A DNA stretch of 64,000 nt. Source: Zea mays. Taxonomy: Eukaryota > Streptophyta > Magnoliopsida > Poales > Poaceae. The stretch is taken from the NCBI RefSeq assembly GCF_902167145.1, contig NC_050101.1, positions 129,734,990-129,798,989 of the forward strand. Reading direction: 5' to 3'. Position numbers and translations under genes: made by a program. This document shows, piece after piece, positions 23,692 through 34,972 of this stretch; within the stretch, counting starts at the first letter, position 1; every line of letters starts with the position of its first letter. The notes beneath the pieces are model-generated. The model was not told the DNA's origin. It made no database searches and worked only from the letters and a program-made list of their open reading frames with translations.

Positions 23692-24960
23692 GATGCAACA
23701 CCGTGGCTAGTAATATCTATCCTCTTCATCCTCAAGACTCTTCTCGTGCTACGGGTCAGTCCTTTCATCTTGGTGTGTCATCGGGCCTAGACGGTGAAAT
23801 ACTGAAACCTCATCGGTCTCCCGCCTCCACGGTCCGCACTCTGGGCAGTTACTAGCATTGGGCAGGCTCATGCCAGCGTTCCAGCGATGTTTGAAGAACG
23901 GACAATGCCAATGGTCCCTTGTATCTTCACACCTCTTCAGGAGCTTCCCAGTATGGTGCTTGTATTCCTCATCCTCAGGCTCATGCTGACAACGCTGCCT
24001 GTATTGGTACTCATACTTCCTAAGCGGATGTTCAGACGTTGGTCGTCGGTACCGCATATGCTTGACCTGCTCTTTAGTAATATATTCCTTTTCGTCTTTT
24101 TGGGGTCGATCGCCTAGATCGGCCTTATCCTTCTGGGTGTTCTGGTGCCTTGTAGATCCTACCATATTGATGTCAAATGAGAGAACTGGGTTGGCACACT
24201 CTACCATGTTGATGTCAGGGAACGACTGGCTGTCAACCTTCATGGTGAACTGTCCCAGGATCAGTCAGCCCTGCTCAATGGCTGACTCGATCTGTCAGCG
24301 AAACTCTTTGCAATCGTTGGTGGTGTGGGTGAATGAGTTGTGCCACTTGTAGTACGATCTTCCTTGTAGTTCTTACACTGTAGGAAGTTTGTGGCCTTCA
24401 AGTAGCTTCAACTGCTTTTCTTTAAGCAACAAGTCAAATATTTGTTCAGCATTGTTCACATCATAATCAAACCCTTTCGAAGGCCCATGTTGTTTTTCAC
24501 CCACTTGCAAGATACGGGGTTTGCCCCCCCCCCAGTGTACTCTGCTACAGCAATGTCCTTCTCATCTGCACTGTCCTCAACTTCTTCAGCGCCAACCATG
24601 CCTACATGGCGTTTAAACTTGACTTGCAACTTGTCCTAATACAACTCCGGATGGTACTATTAATAAGTCGTCAATTGAACTGAATTCGAGCTAAAAAGCC
24701 AGATCCTTGATCGGCTTCGCAAGGCCAAGCGTTGTCAGCTCGACGGCCTCCTTTTCCATGATGTGGGACGAGTAGCACCGATTCTTAACCGCTCTGAATC
24801 GTTGAATGAACTCCATAAAAGTTTCCCCACGCTTCTGCTTTATCTATGCCAGATCGGCAATCCTGGCTTCGACGGCTTCAGAATGATATTGGGTGTGAAA
24901 CTGATCCTCTAGTTGCTTCCATGTTCTCATCGAGTCCATGCCTAGCGAGGTACAGTTAAG
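23692..24960 (-). pseudogene. Ty3 gag fragment (copy C2)
   Basis: On the minus strand the Gag core reads SMRTWKQLEDQFH, then EFIQRFRAVKNRC, with several stops, then a 164-codon frame (24243-23749) containing KEYITKEQVKHM and HWHCPFFKH...CPECG zinc-binding cysteines. It is the same family as the C1 fragments at 57859-59270. Its uninterrupted stretch TTAGTAATATATTCC near 24075 represents the pre-insertion site of element B. Confidence 0.75.
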
Positions 24961-25219
24961 TGCTCCTATATTTGACAATACAACATATAGTTGAGATATG
25001 TGCTCTATTCATATGAGCAAGAATTTATGTCCTCGAAGCCACCTTTTATCATCGTGTAACATTGCAGTCAAGTTCATAGATTTATATGGAGGTCAGTTAT
25101 GTGATCTATCCAAATATGTTGTATTAACACATGTGGTAACTGGTTAGTTATGTCCTCGAAGGATATTAATATTTCAATTTTGTAACACTTCAATATAATT
25201 GACTTACTAATAAGCATCC
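24961..25219. other. AT-rich spacer
   Basis: No gene or clear element seen. Confidence 0.4.
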
Positions 25220-26112
25220 TATCGGGTACCCAGGGAAGGGGTACCCAAGGCGAGACCCATAAACCTCTCTATGGCCCATTTACTGACCAAACCCTCGTCG
25301 AGCAAGTCTGTGAGGTGGGGCGAACGACCAACTCCCCGTAGAGAAAGTCTGCGAGGCGGGATGAATAACTAAGTCCCCACCGAGCAAGTCTGCGAGATAG
25401 AGCGAACGACCAAACGGACCCGCAAGAAGGGAGCCTAGGCCGACGTTGTTGGTCCACGACTGCCATAACAGGACACGTCGCCACCAAACCATGTCCACAC
25501 CATGCTTACAGTGCCAAAGGGGGTCACGACAACAAAGTCTCCACCCACGTACCAGGAAGGATGGAGGGTGACGCAAGGGTACTGACAGAAGATGAAGATG
25601 TACTGAATACGAACCTCAACCTTAACGAGACCACATTATGTGGGACCCATCAAGTACAGCAGCACGGGCGTAGAGCGAGCTATAGGGACTTGCACGTCGG
25701 GCAGATGAGACATGATGTCGTGCCAAGAGTACGGCAGCACACGACCCGTTAGAAGGAGTCATGCCGCATGTAGGCACGTCCCAAGATTGGTCCAAGAGGG
25801 GGCTGCCACGCACTACGACATAGGGCTTAGTCAAAGAACTCTCTCTCTCTTTCTCATGTAAGGACCATCCCTTGAAGTATAAAATGGAGTCCCTCTCCCC
25901 TCGTACAGACACAAGCACACCAGTTGTAACACATCCTCAGCAATACTACGATCAACACTACACTAGACTACGGCGCAAGCCTAAACCATTATAAACCCCA
26001 TGTCTTAGTTCCTTGCTAGGATCTCTGTGATCCACCATTCGGAGTAATATAAGTCCGTGCTTACATTCCCGCCGAACACAATCTATTGTCCCTCGTTTCT
26101 AAAACCACGATA
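25220..26112 (+). mobile_element. solo LTR with CATCC target duplication
   Basis: 893 bp starting TATCGGGTACCC and ending CCACGATA, i.e. a TGTCGGG...CGACA LTR with both terminal dinucleotides mutated. CATCC flanks it at 25215-25219 and 26113-26117. A TATA box (TATAAAATGG) lies near 25878. A tandem unit containing AAGTCTGCGAG is repeated three times at 25300-25420. Only one LTR lies between the duplications, so the internal region was lost by recombination. Confidence 0.7.
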
Positions 26113-26249
26113 CATCCAATTTGAATCGATGGATAAAGTTTGAGTTTTACTAGGACCCTGCTTTTGTACCAAATCAGGTGAGTATTATACTTCAAAATCC
26201 GAAGTTCCAATCCTTTGCATCTGTTTTGTGTAAGACAGAAGCCTTTTGT

Positions 26250-26591
26250 CTAAAAGGCAGTGGACTCGGATATGTGCACATATCCGTCGACCGCATCAGC
26301 ATGAACTTCGTATGCCAAAATGCGGCAATGCATTTCTGGAATGGAGCTAGTTCCATCTTCCCGGTGGCATCGCCGCATCGGGACGACTTGAGAACCATGG
26401 GTCCCTTTCGGTCACGCTTTCCATGAGGCGAATGAATAATGGTCGCCTCATACCTAAGTAAAAAAGCTTTAGAACTTTGTAAAATCCCCATTGCAAAATG
26501 AGAAATGGAAACGGAAAAAAAGCAAGGGTTTAAACCTTCGTCGGAACTGCCAATCACTGTAGACCGGGTTATCGCTGAAGTAGTCCGCCAT
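26250..26591 (-). pseudogene. PIF/Harbinger transposase N-terminal fragment
   Basis: On the minus strand from ATG 26591 the frame reads MADYFSDNPVYSDWQFRRR. After about 75 bp of intron-like or inserted sequence comes MRRPLFIRLMESV in another frame, and further on DAVDGYVHISESTA in a third. These are the conserved N-terminal motifs of plant Harbinger/ALP1-like transposases, in the right order. The DDE catalytic domain is absent, so this is a gene fragment. It lies head to head with the Ycf33-like gene. Confidence 0.7.
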
Positions 26592-26703
26592 GATCCTCGC
26601 GTGTCCAGCGGCGTGGTCCCGGTTAATGGCGATATGAAATTGCTAGGTTGAACGGTTGGAGAAGTGAAAGTTTGGGGGGTGGGGGGAGGAAGGTAATAAA
26701 AAG

Positions 26704-26711
26704 AGTATAAA
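26704..26711 (+). promoter_or_regulatory. TATA box of the Ycf33-like gene
   Basis: AGTATAAAG predicts transcription starting near 26735. That is at or downstream of the in-frame ATG at 26732 and supports the next ATG at 26789 as the start. Confidence 0.55.
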
Positions 26712-26788
26712 GTACGTATAGGGAGAGATGGATGGTTGGAGAAGCCTTATCACAAAAAACAACCACCAAGCGACGGCGCCTGCACAAG

Positions 26789-27367
26789 ATGAACCAGCTC
26801 TCTCTCCTCCACCACCTACATCGGCTGTCTCCCGGACGCGGCCATGGCCTCACCGCCGTCGTCCGAGCTGGGCTCTCCTCCTGTGAACCACCAACCCCGC
26901 AGCAGCACGCAAAACGCCTCCTTGCCATAGCGCCTCACGAAAGCATCGCAGCAGCTAGGGAGGAGGAGAGCCACTTGCGTCAAGAGCTCGCTGCAGCGGG
27001 CAATAATAACGAGGCCGGCGGCGGCGGCAGGACGTGCGCTCTGCCGACGTGGGCGCTCCTCGGCGGCATCACGGTGGGCGTGACCGTGGCGCTGGCCCTG
27101 TCCGCGGGGCCAGGCCCCGCCCTGGCGCTGGGGCCAGAGGGCCCCCTGGTGGAGGAGTTCTGGGACAACATGCGGCGGTACGCGCTGTACGTTGTGACGG
27201 TGAGCACAGGGGTGGCGTACACGGTGCTGCAGCCCATAGTGGAGCTGCTCAAGAACCCCGTCACGGCGCTGCTCATCGTGGCCGTCATCGCCGGCAGCGG
27301 CTTCCTCGTCTCGCAGGTGCTCAATGCCATGGTCGGCAACTCCGACTTCATCTACAGGTATGAGTAG
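26789..27367 (+). CDS. plastid Ycf33-like membrane protein (DUF751)
   Basis: Intronless, 192 residues from ATG 26789. The N-terminal third is Arg/His/Ser rich and poor in acidic residues, like a transit peptide. Residues about 86-115 form a hydrophobic Gly/Ala stretch ending in PALALG, possibly a membrane or thylakoid-transfer segment. The C-terminal domain (about 121-192) starts FWDNMRRYALYVVTVSTG, continues with PIVELLKNPVTALL and ends with VSQVLNAMVG. This is the Ycf33 pattern, with two predicted membrane helices. In algae ycf33 is a plastid gene; its biochemical role is unknown to me. An in-frame ATG at 26732 would add 19 basic residues but falls at the predicted transcription start. The gene converges with the topoisomerase gene, 938 bp apart. 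Confidence 0.82.
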   Translation: MNQLSLLHHLHRLSPGRGHGLTAVVRAGLSSCEPPTPQQHAKRLLAIAPHESIAAAREEESHLRQELAAAGNNNEAGGGGRTCALPTWALLGGITVGVTVALALSAGPGPALALGPEGPLVEEFWDNMRRYALYVVTVSTGVAYTVLQPIVELLKNPVTALLIVAVIAGSGFLVSQVLNAMVGNSDFIYRYE

Positions 27368-28305
27368 GTGGATGGCGAGCGTGTGGTGGCGCTGAGGTCT
27401 CTGCGTGACCGAGAATGGAGAGGTGAACGTGTGCTTTAGTGTGTCAACGAACCAGGAGCTAGAACAGGAATGTCTGAAATTGAAGTTTGCTGTCTGGATG
27501 TATTTTACTCTGTCTGATATTTACTTTGACCAACAGGCTATGCTATGCATGAGTGAAAGAACGTGGACGTCTTCTAGTACCTATACCACAGCTCAGTTTT
27601 ACTTTTACATCTCTCCAGTACTTATTGGTGAGACATTTTTTCATAGACAAAACTAAGTAGTGCTACTGAACTAAAGACATTTAAAAGTGGATCCAATCGG
27701 TTGAATGGTGAAAAACTTACGATGTTCGTAAAGGTATTCAAAAGTAAAAAAAAAAATTCCCGCGACAGCATTACTAAGACTAGCCGTTATTCGGGATCAA
27801 CCGGTGAAAACAAATTAAAAAAAAGGAGTGCAAAACAGATGGAATTTCAGCTGTGAAGTAGCATATACAATTCTTACACATGAGTACATAACCTACACGA
27901 CGGTCACAACTAAAATGGGTTTCCTGTGGTAAAAGATGCATTTATCTCTAGTACAAAATGTGAAAGTAATTAGGAAATGCAGCGATTATGTAAAATAGGT
28001 GATGAAACCACCCTCTCATCTTTGTTAAGCTCAGAATTTTATAGTCTGGTATTCTGTGTCCGCGCGTTCAATGCAGCTTATGATGTTGATGACTAAAGGA
28101 AAAATATGAAATCAAAGATATGACCCGAATATGTCTGGTTGTGCATTCCCTTGGCACTTGTTCTTTGTCACACATGGGGCCCCCTTCTCCGCTCTCATCA
28201 TAAGCAGTTAAACACACGAAAGGCTGAACCTCTGCATGCTATGAATGTTGACTTCTCTCTGAATTTTTTTTTTTTTTTTGCACACACGAGTGCAGGCAGG
28301 CTCAG
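27368..28305. other. tail-to-tail intergenic region
   Basis: Holds the 3' ends of the Ycf33-like gene (plus) and the topoisomerase gene (minus). There is a poly-T run of 20 or so at 28264-28279 and no recognisable gene. Confidence 0.6.
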
Positions 28306-31300
28306 CTAATGCCATTCAATGGGTTCCTTCTTTTCGACCTTCCCCTTTAGACGACCAATCCGTCTGACACTTTTACTACTCAGAAGCTTGAGTGCACGCT
28401 CAAGTGTCATCTTCTTTGGGTCCATGTTCTGCCATCATCACATTTTCAAAATATTGTCAGCCTTGCAATGAAACAGTCCAAATATACCCAGGGTGCTAAT
28501 AAATGCACGTGCACTGATTGGAAATCATCAAAAGTAAAGATGTAAACATCTTTTATATTTCTCCAACACAAGGAACTGGATGGTTATAGACCGATATGTT
28601 AGTTTGGTTTCTGAAATGAACGTAACAGACCTTTGGCACTTGAGCAATAAATCTCCTGTGCTTGATGTTGTATCCAACCTTAGAATGTGTTATAAGTACA
28701 AGATTATCATCTTCAGGATGTTTTCCCTGCAGGCAAATACAATACTATCGGTCTTAACTCAACAAAGAACACCAAAAGCTTAGTAAAGAGAAGTGCATAC
28801 CAGGATTTTGGGATATTGCAAAAGCTCAATTGCATCTTCTAGAGTAACAGAGTCTATATCTTTGACCTGAAACAAGAGCTCAAATGTTCAATAATAGTTG
28901 TTTTGAATTCCTGCGAGGCCACCTCTGTCGTTAAGGCCCTAGCCGATGAATTAAACAGTTGGACAGTTTTTAAGTTTAAACCACCAAAAATCACCTAACC
29001 AGTCTATACAGAATCGAGCTAGAAATGATTAGAGTATCTTCACCAGATTGAGAAAACTCAAATTCCCTTTCCGTATATTTTTTCTCAATCCCTAAACACC
29101 TTCCCTCACTCCCTCAAAGGGGAAGAAGCAGAGATTTTTTCTCAATCCCCTTTCTTTCATGACCACACGCCATCGTGCCGCTGCCCACGGAAATGGGCTG
29201 GCCATACCAGGGCACCGGGCAGAAAGGAGAGAAGGAACCGGGCGGACGGCAGAGCTCCTTTCCGCATGGCTGAGAGCCCAAGAGCATGGGAGAGAGGAAA
29301 GAGAGAAGGGAGAAAAGGAGAGTTATATTGGTTGACAGGTCGGTCCACCTAATAAAGGGGATATGATTTCCTCAATGACACAATCTACAACAATACTCCC
29401 CTATAATGTACAGTTGTGTTTTCTCAACCCCCTAAAGCAAGTTTTTAAGGGCAATGAGAGAGGATCTGGTGAAAATGCTCTTGAATGAGCTAAATGGGCA
29501 TTTTTCCACAATGGTCGAAACCAAATTTCATTACGTATGGTTCTCTTCCGTGTGGCCTGGCTCGCCGAGGCTAAGTACTGCCTGCTTTGTGATCAAGAGG
29601 AAACAGTGCAGCATCTTCTTATAGCAAGCGTCTTTGCTAGGCAAACTTGGTTCTTGGTGCTCTCACTAATAGGTCTGCAGCAGCTAGCACCTGATCCTGG
29701 CGTTTCAGTTATCCAAAAATGGTGGAAGGCAGCTGTGTTGAAGGTGCCTAAACAGAAGAGAGGAGGTTTCCACTCGGTGGTTGCTCTTATGGCTTGGTGG
29801 CTGTGGAAACGTCGTAATTCGTGTGTTTTTTATATTTCCCCCCATTGTGGCCATGATTGTCAAAGATATTAAGGAGGAAGCCAGGGCATGGTGCTTAGCA
29901 GAGGCACCGGGGCTGAAACAGATTTGGCCTTAGTGCGTTCTGTGGGTCAGGTTCTCACTGCTATCTTGTAACCCTCTTTTATTTTATTTTCATACTTTTA
30001 CCACTTCGGCGGCTTGTATCAGTCTATTTTAGACCTTTTTTCTTCTCAATATAATGATGTGCAGCTCTCCTACGTGTTTGAGAAAAAAAACTCATTACAT
30101 ACTTAACAATATTACAAAGTTCATCGGTTCACGGAAACAAAAAACATAAACATGAGCAATCAACACATCCACGATTCTGATCACCAAGGGATTAGCCATC
30201 ATGGATGAACGCCTACCATCCCAACCAAGCTTATTAAAACGATAAAACGTTGGAACGCTCATGGGTGAAATTTTGACTTTTAAACGTTTAAACTTTGTTT
30301 AAACGTAGTTTTAAACAACATAGGAAAAATACCAATATATCATAATTTCAGACAATAATATGAAGTTAAATACCAAAACAGAGAGGTTAGTGGCTTACCA
30401 AAACTTCACCCATGAGCTGGATTGAACCCCAAAAGTAACTAATAGACCGGGCCCAAAAATAGCTAATGGTCTAAAATGCATAAAATACTGTGTTTTACAG
30501 TTTAGAACGCCAAAACGCTAAAACGTGATATCAACCTCTAATTAGAGTTTTGACGTTTAAACGTAGTTTAAACATCGTTTAAACGTAGTTTTAATAACAC
30601 TTTCCCAACTAGCAACATCAAAGAGAAGTCTAACAAAACCACCTACAAACACTCCAAGTTTTCCCATTACAGGTCTCAGGCCCAGCCAACACGCAGGCTG
30701 CATCAATCTACTACGACCATGATTAACCAACATAAGGAATAATCTTGCGTTCATCCTGAGCTAAACGGTATCTAATTCACCATTTAGTCAATTGAAGGAT
30801 TACAGCTACCACATTTGGCACCAAAACTCAATGACATAACAAGTATATGAGGTGGAGTGGGATTTAAGGACTGTTCGGTTGTATAGTTAAGGTGCCAAAA
30901 ATTTCCACATATTTTAAGCCACACTTGCCTAAGGTTAGACACTCAAATTATGCGCCACAGTTTGCCACTCCTAAGGGAATCTTGTCACACTTTTATATGT
31001 CATTGACGGGTAGGACCTACGAAGCTGGAGAAAAATCTTGCCACAATTGTGGCTACAAACCAAATACATGCCTAAATTGATCAAACTTGCCTAATTTTGG
31101 CAAACTGTGGCAAGTGAGACAGCGAACCAAACAGCCCCTTTTCAAAAAAAAAAAATTGGTAAAATACTTATTTTTTACATGTGTAAATATGTATCCTTTC
31201 TAGCATGTTTGACTTTTACATACATAAATATGTATATTTTAGTGTTGCTATACAGAACTGTTTAAGTTTAACTCCATTTAAACACCATCCAAATGCCCTA

Positions 31301-34300
31301 AACGCTTAACAAAAGGTCAGCGACTGTTTGCTGTTTGGCATTTAGGGTAAGGTTGTTTTAATTTAGAAAAGGAAATTGCAATAATTACCTTGGAAAGGGA
31401 AACCCTTTTTGGAAACAGACCTTTTTTGTCCTCTCCAACTTGAACATAGTAGCCATATGGCCCTTGTTTCAAAAACACCTGCAGATTGAGCATCAAAGTT
31501 GTTATACACATTACTGATTTACAAATAGACCTACCATTGAGGAAAGTTTGGGTATACCCAGCGTTGCACCCACCAAATCCAAAGTTAATCTACCCAGTCC
31601 TAGCCTCCCTGTAGCACTCCCGTTCAGAAATTACCCATACCTTCTCATTCTGATTGAACTCGGACACACCGGGCAACCCCGCAGAAAAGGAGCACAGTAT
31701 CATGCAACTATCAAGACATGTGACTGAGAATGGACAAATGGATGGAGTCCCAGGCTCCCAGCACAATAATCAGATGTTGGTCTCTCCTCTCAAATCCTCC
31801 CCATACCCTATTGATCAGTGGTGGGTGGATATAGCCATACCCAAATTGGCAAAGCAACTTTCACCCATAACCTCCTCATTACACATGGGTATGAATTTGG
31901 TGATAGGTTAGGAATACCCAACGACAGGCCTATTTCCAAATAAAAAAATCTGAATCTCATAACTGAAAATACCTTTTGATCAGAATCAGGCATGACACCA
32001 AGTAACCTGGGTTCAAAAGATTTTGCATTTTCTTCTATGGGTTCAGTTTCATCTTCTTGCTGTGACAGTGAGCGAGCAATGTACCTACAGTAATTAGATC
32101 TGTGATTAAGTATGATGATAATCATCAACAATCAAGAAATCAACTTGGAACTCATTAATACATAACAGGTGACAACGAAGAATATAACAAGTTTTTAAAC
32201 TTCAAGGTATTAAAATTATACTGAGGGATAATAGGGTCATACTTGCATTTTGGATGTCGATCACAACCTACAAAATAGCCTTCACCGTACCTACTAACTT
32301 TGAATCTCAAGGTTCCTTCAGAACAACTGCATGTAATCCAGACATAAAAAAAGGCATCAAGAATTATGTATGTGAATGCATCGCAGTTTGATGATAGGTT
32401 AACCTGACTGGATATTGCAAATGTATTGATTTTGACATTCAATATCTACATTCCACAAAAGATACCTTAAAAGTACATTTGTCGTCCATTACCTAGGGCA
32501 AATTCTACAATCCTTGTAAACATCGGAAAAGAGGATAGGACCAAATTTTTCTTCAAGCATTCTCTCTACCTGTACAATGTCAAATTCAGTTTCAATCTCT
32601 AGCCGTTGCAGAGTGATATGATACAAGGTACATCAAGAGTATCATTCTTGTGTATGACGGGTCGAACTCAGCAATTCCATGCTAAAATGAAGCCTTCAGG
32701 CAATGTAACAATGCACTTTCTGCAGTAAGGCAGTTGAGCACTTCCCATCTTTGCCCCAAAAAGTGCTTAAATGCTTTCCCAAAAATATTTTGGAGCACTG
32801 TTTGCAAAAATGTAGGGGGTCCAACCAGTATTATGTTGTGCTGGGAGTTACAATCAGTAGTTTCCCTTTAATCCACTGACAACAATATTGTATAAAACCA
32901 AGAAGCATCAACAGAGAGAATAAAATATGATAGCTCGTCATTTCACACGTTTTCCCTTCAAAGCAAATGCAAACTTGACCAGTTTCAGGTAATAAAGGGC
33001 TATAGATAAGATTCTACCAAAGCAAAAGCCATCTACCACTACTTCGTACTTGAGAAATGGACCTGAAATATTTACTTCAGTTTCTGTGTCATTAAAAAAG
33101 GTTGATGACCACAACAACAAAGTTTGAGTACCAAACAAGCTTGACAATCACACCAAGAGAACTACGAGAACTTGCATCATCAAGGAACCAGCATACTCAG
33201 GAATTAAATGCATCTTACCTTTCTGCCATCCAGTTTACTCACATCTGCACAATATTTGCTGAATCGTTCCCAGTAGTCTTTCAGAAGACCCTTCCATTCA
33301 GTTGACCCAGCAGAGACATTATCTAGCTATTATGTAAAAGAAAAGAAACTTCAACACAGTGTTAGTATAACCAACTATTTTTTGTGCTAGCCTATTACTG
33401 AAAGATGTTCTTGTAAAAGGATCACTACCATTTTTCCCAAATGTAGGTTGTTCTAGAGTGGTGCACAAAGATTAAGAAAGTAGGTTAAATGAACTTGTTC
33501 CCTCAATTATATAGTAAGGTGGGAAGTGGGAGTGATGGTTCATTAACTTATGAGTCACGTTATTCAGCAAGGGCAACAAAGAAAGAGAACCTAAAAACGC
33601 CTACAAGTTTTTTATTGAATACGCAGGAGAGCTGCGTATTAATATATTAAAAAGAGTAAAGAAGGTCCAAAGAGGACCAGGAACCAAGTCCAAAGCGTAC
33701 AAGAACACTTCCATAGAAAACCAACTAGACCATTTTTTTCTCGAAAACGCAGGAGAACTGCGCCTCAATATACTAAGAAGAAGAAATAAATAAAGGTCAA
33801 AGAGACCACACGAGCCAAACCTACCCTATGACAGTGAAAGGCTTTGGCGCCAGCTATAGCCCAAAGATTTATCCCCTCCCTAGCTGCCTGCTGAGCAACC
33901 GCAAGGTTGGGAGCAAAGCCCTCAAAGACACATCTATTTATATGCTTCCAGATGATCCACGCACCCAGAATCACTAGGGACAAATTACTTGCATATAGAG
34001 AATAGTTAAGGCAAAATTGGCCTATGCCTGGATAATAGACCAAAGCATTAAGTCCATGACAACAATCTTGAATTAGCTCCACAACTACAGACAGCAATGT
34101 TCCTAATGTCTTAAATCCAAGAATAATCATGAGCAAAATTAGAAGTGTACCAATGTCCATTGAGATGCTGATTTCCTGAATCCTCATATTGGTTTAACCC
34201 ATAGCAGTGACCACTAACCAGGCAGCTTAAACAGGTTTCTAAAACTATGGCATAAACTGAAAACAAAGAAGCGCACAGAAAACATAGGCTGAGAAATATT

Positions 34301-34902
34301 TAAAAACCTCTGTCTCCATGTTAGCTGTAAAGTTGTAATCAGAAACCTCAGAGAAATGGTGCAAAAGGAATGCCGAGACCTATAAAAAGGATGGCATGAA
34401 CAAACACCAGAGTTAGACACATTGAAATTTAATTTACAGCAAGCAACCTCAGCTACATAAACTGAAACAGTGCTGGGAGCCTAGGACGATGACGCCTATA
34501 AGCATTGAGATGGACAAGGGAAAGGAGTACCCAGTGTTGAAGGATCCCACAAATTGTAGAGGTCTGAGGAAGGGAATTTCTAAGCGAGGGTAAAGATATC
34601 TAGAAGTTCCATTCCCCAGACCCTAAAATTTGTGAGGGAACTCAACAAATGTAAACATAACAAAATACATGGCAAAATGTAAGCGCAGGCATAAGAAAAC
34701 CATAAAATATACACATTGAGATCATTAGAGATGAGGGTAAATTTTAGATACTCTGGAGAAAAACTAGTATTGCATTAATAATAAGAAAAACATGAAAGAG
34801 TCAAACAGAGATACATTACAAATTGATGCATTACTGCAATGCAAATAAATGCATAGATAGAAGAGATAATCTAATACAAAACAATGAATTTAGCTAGAAA
34901 AG

Positions 34903-34972
<70 letters not shown>

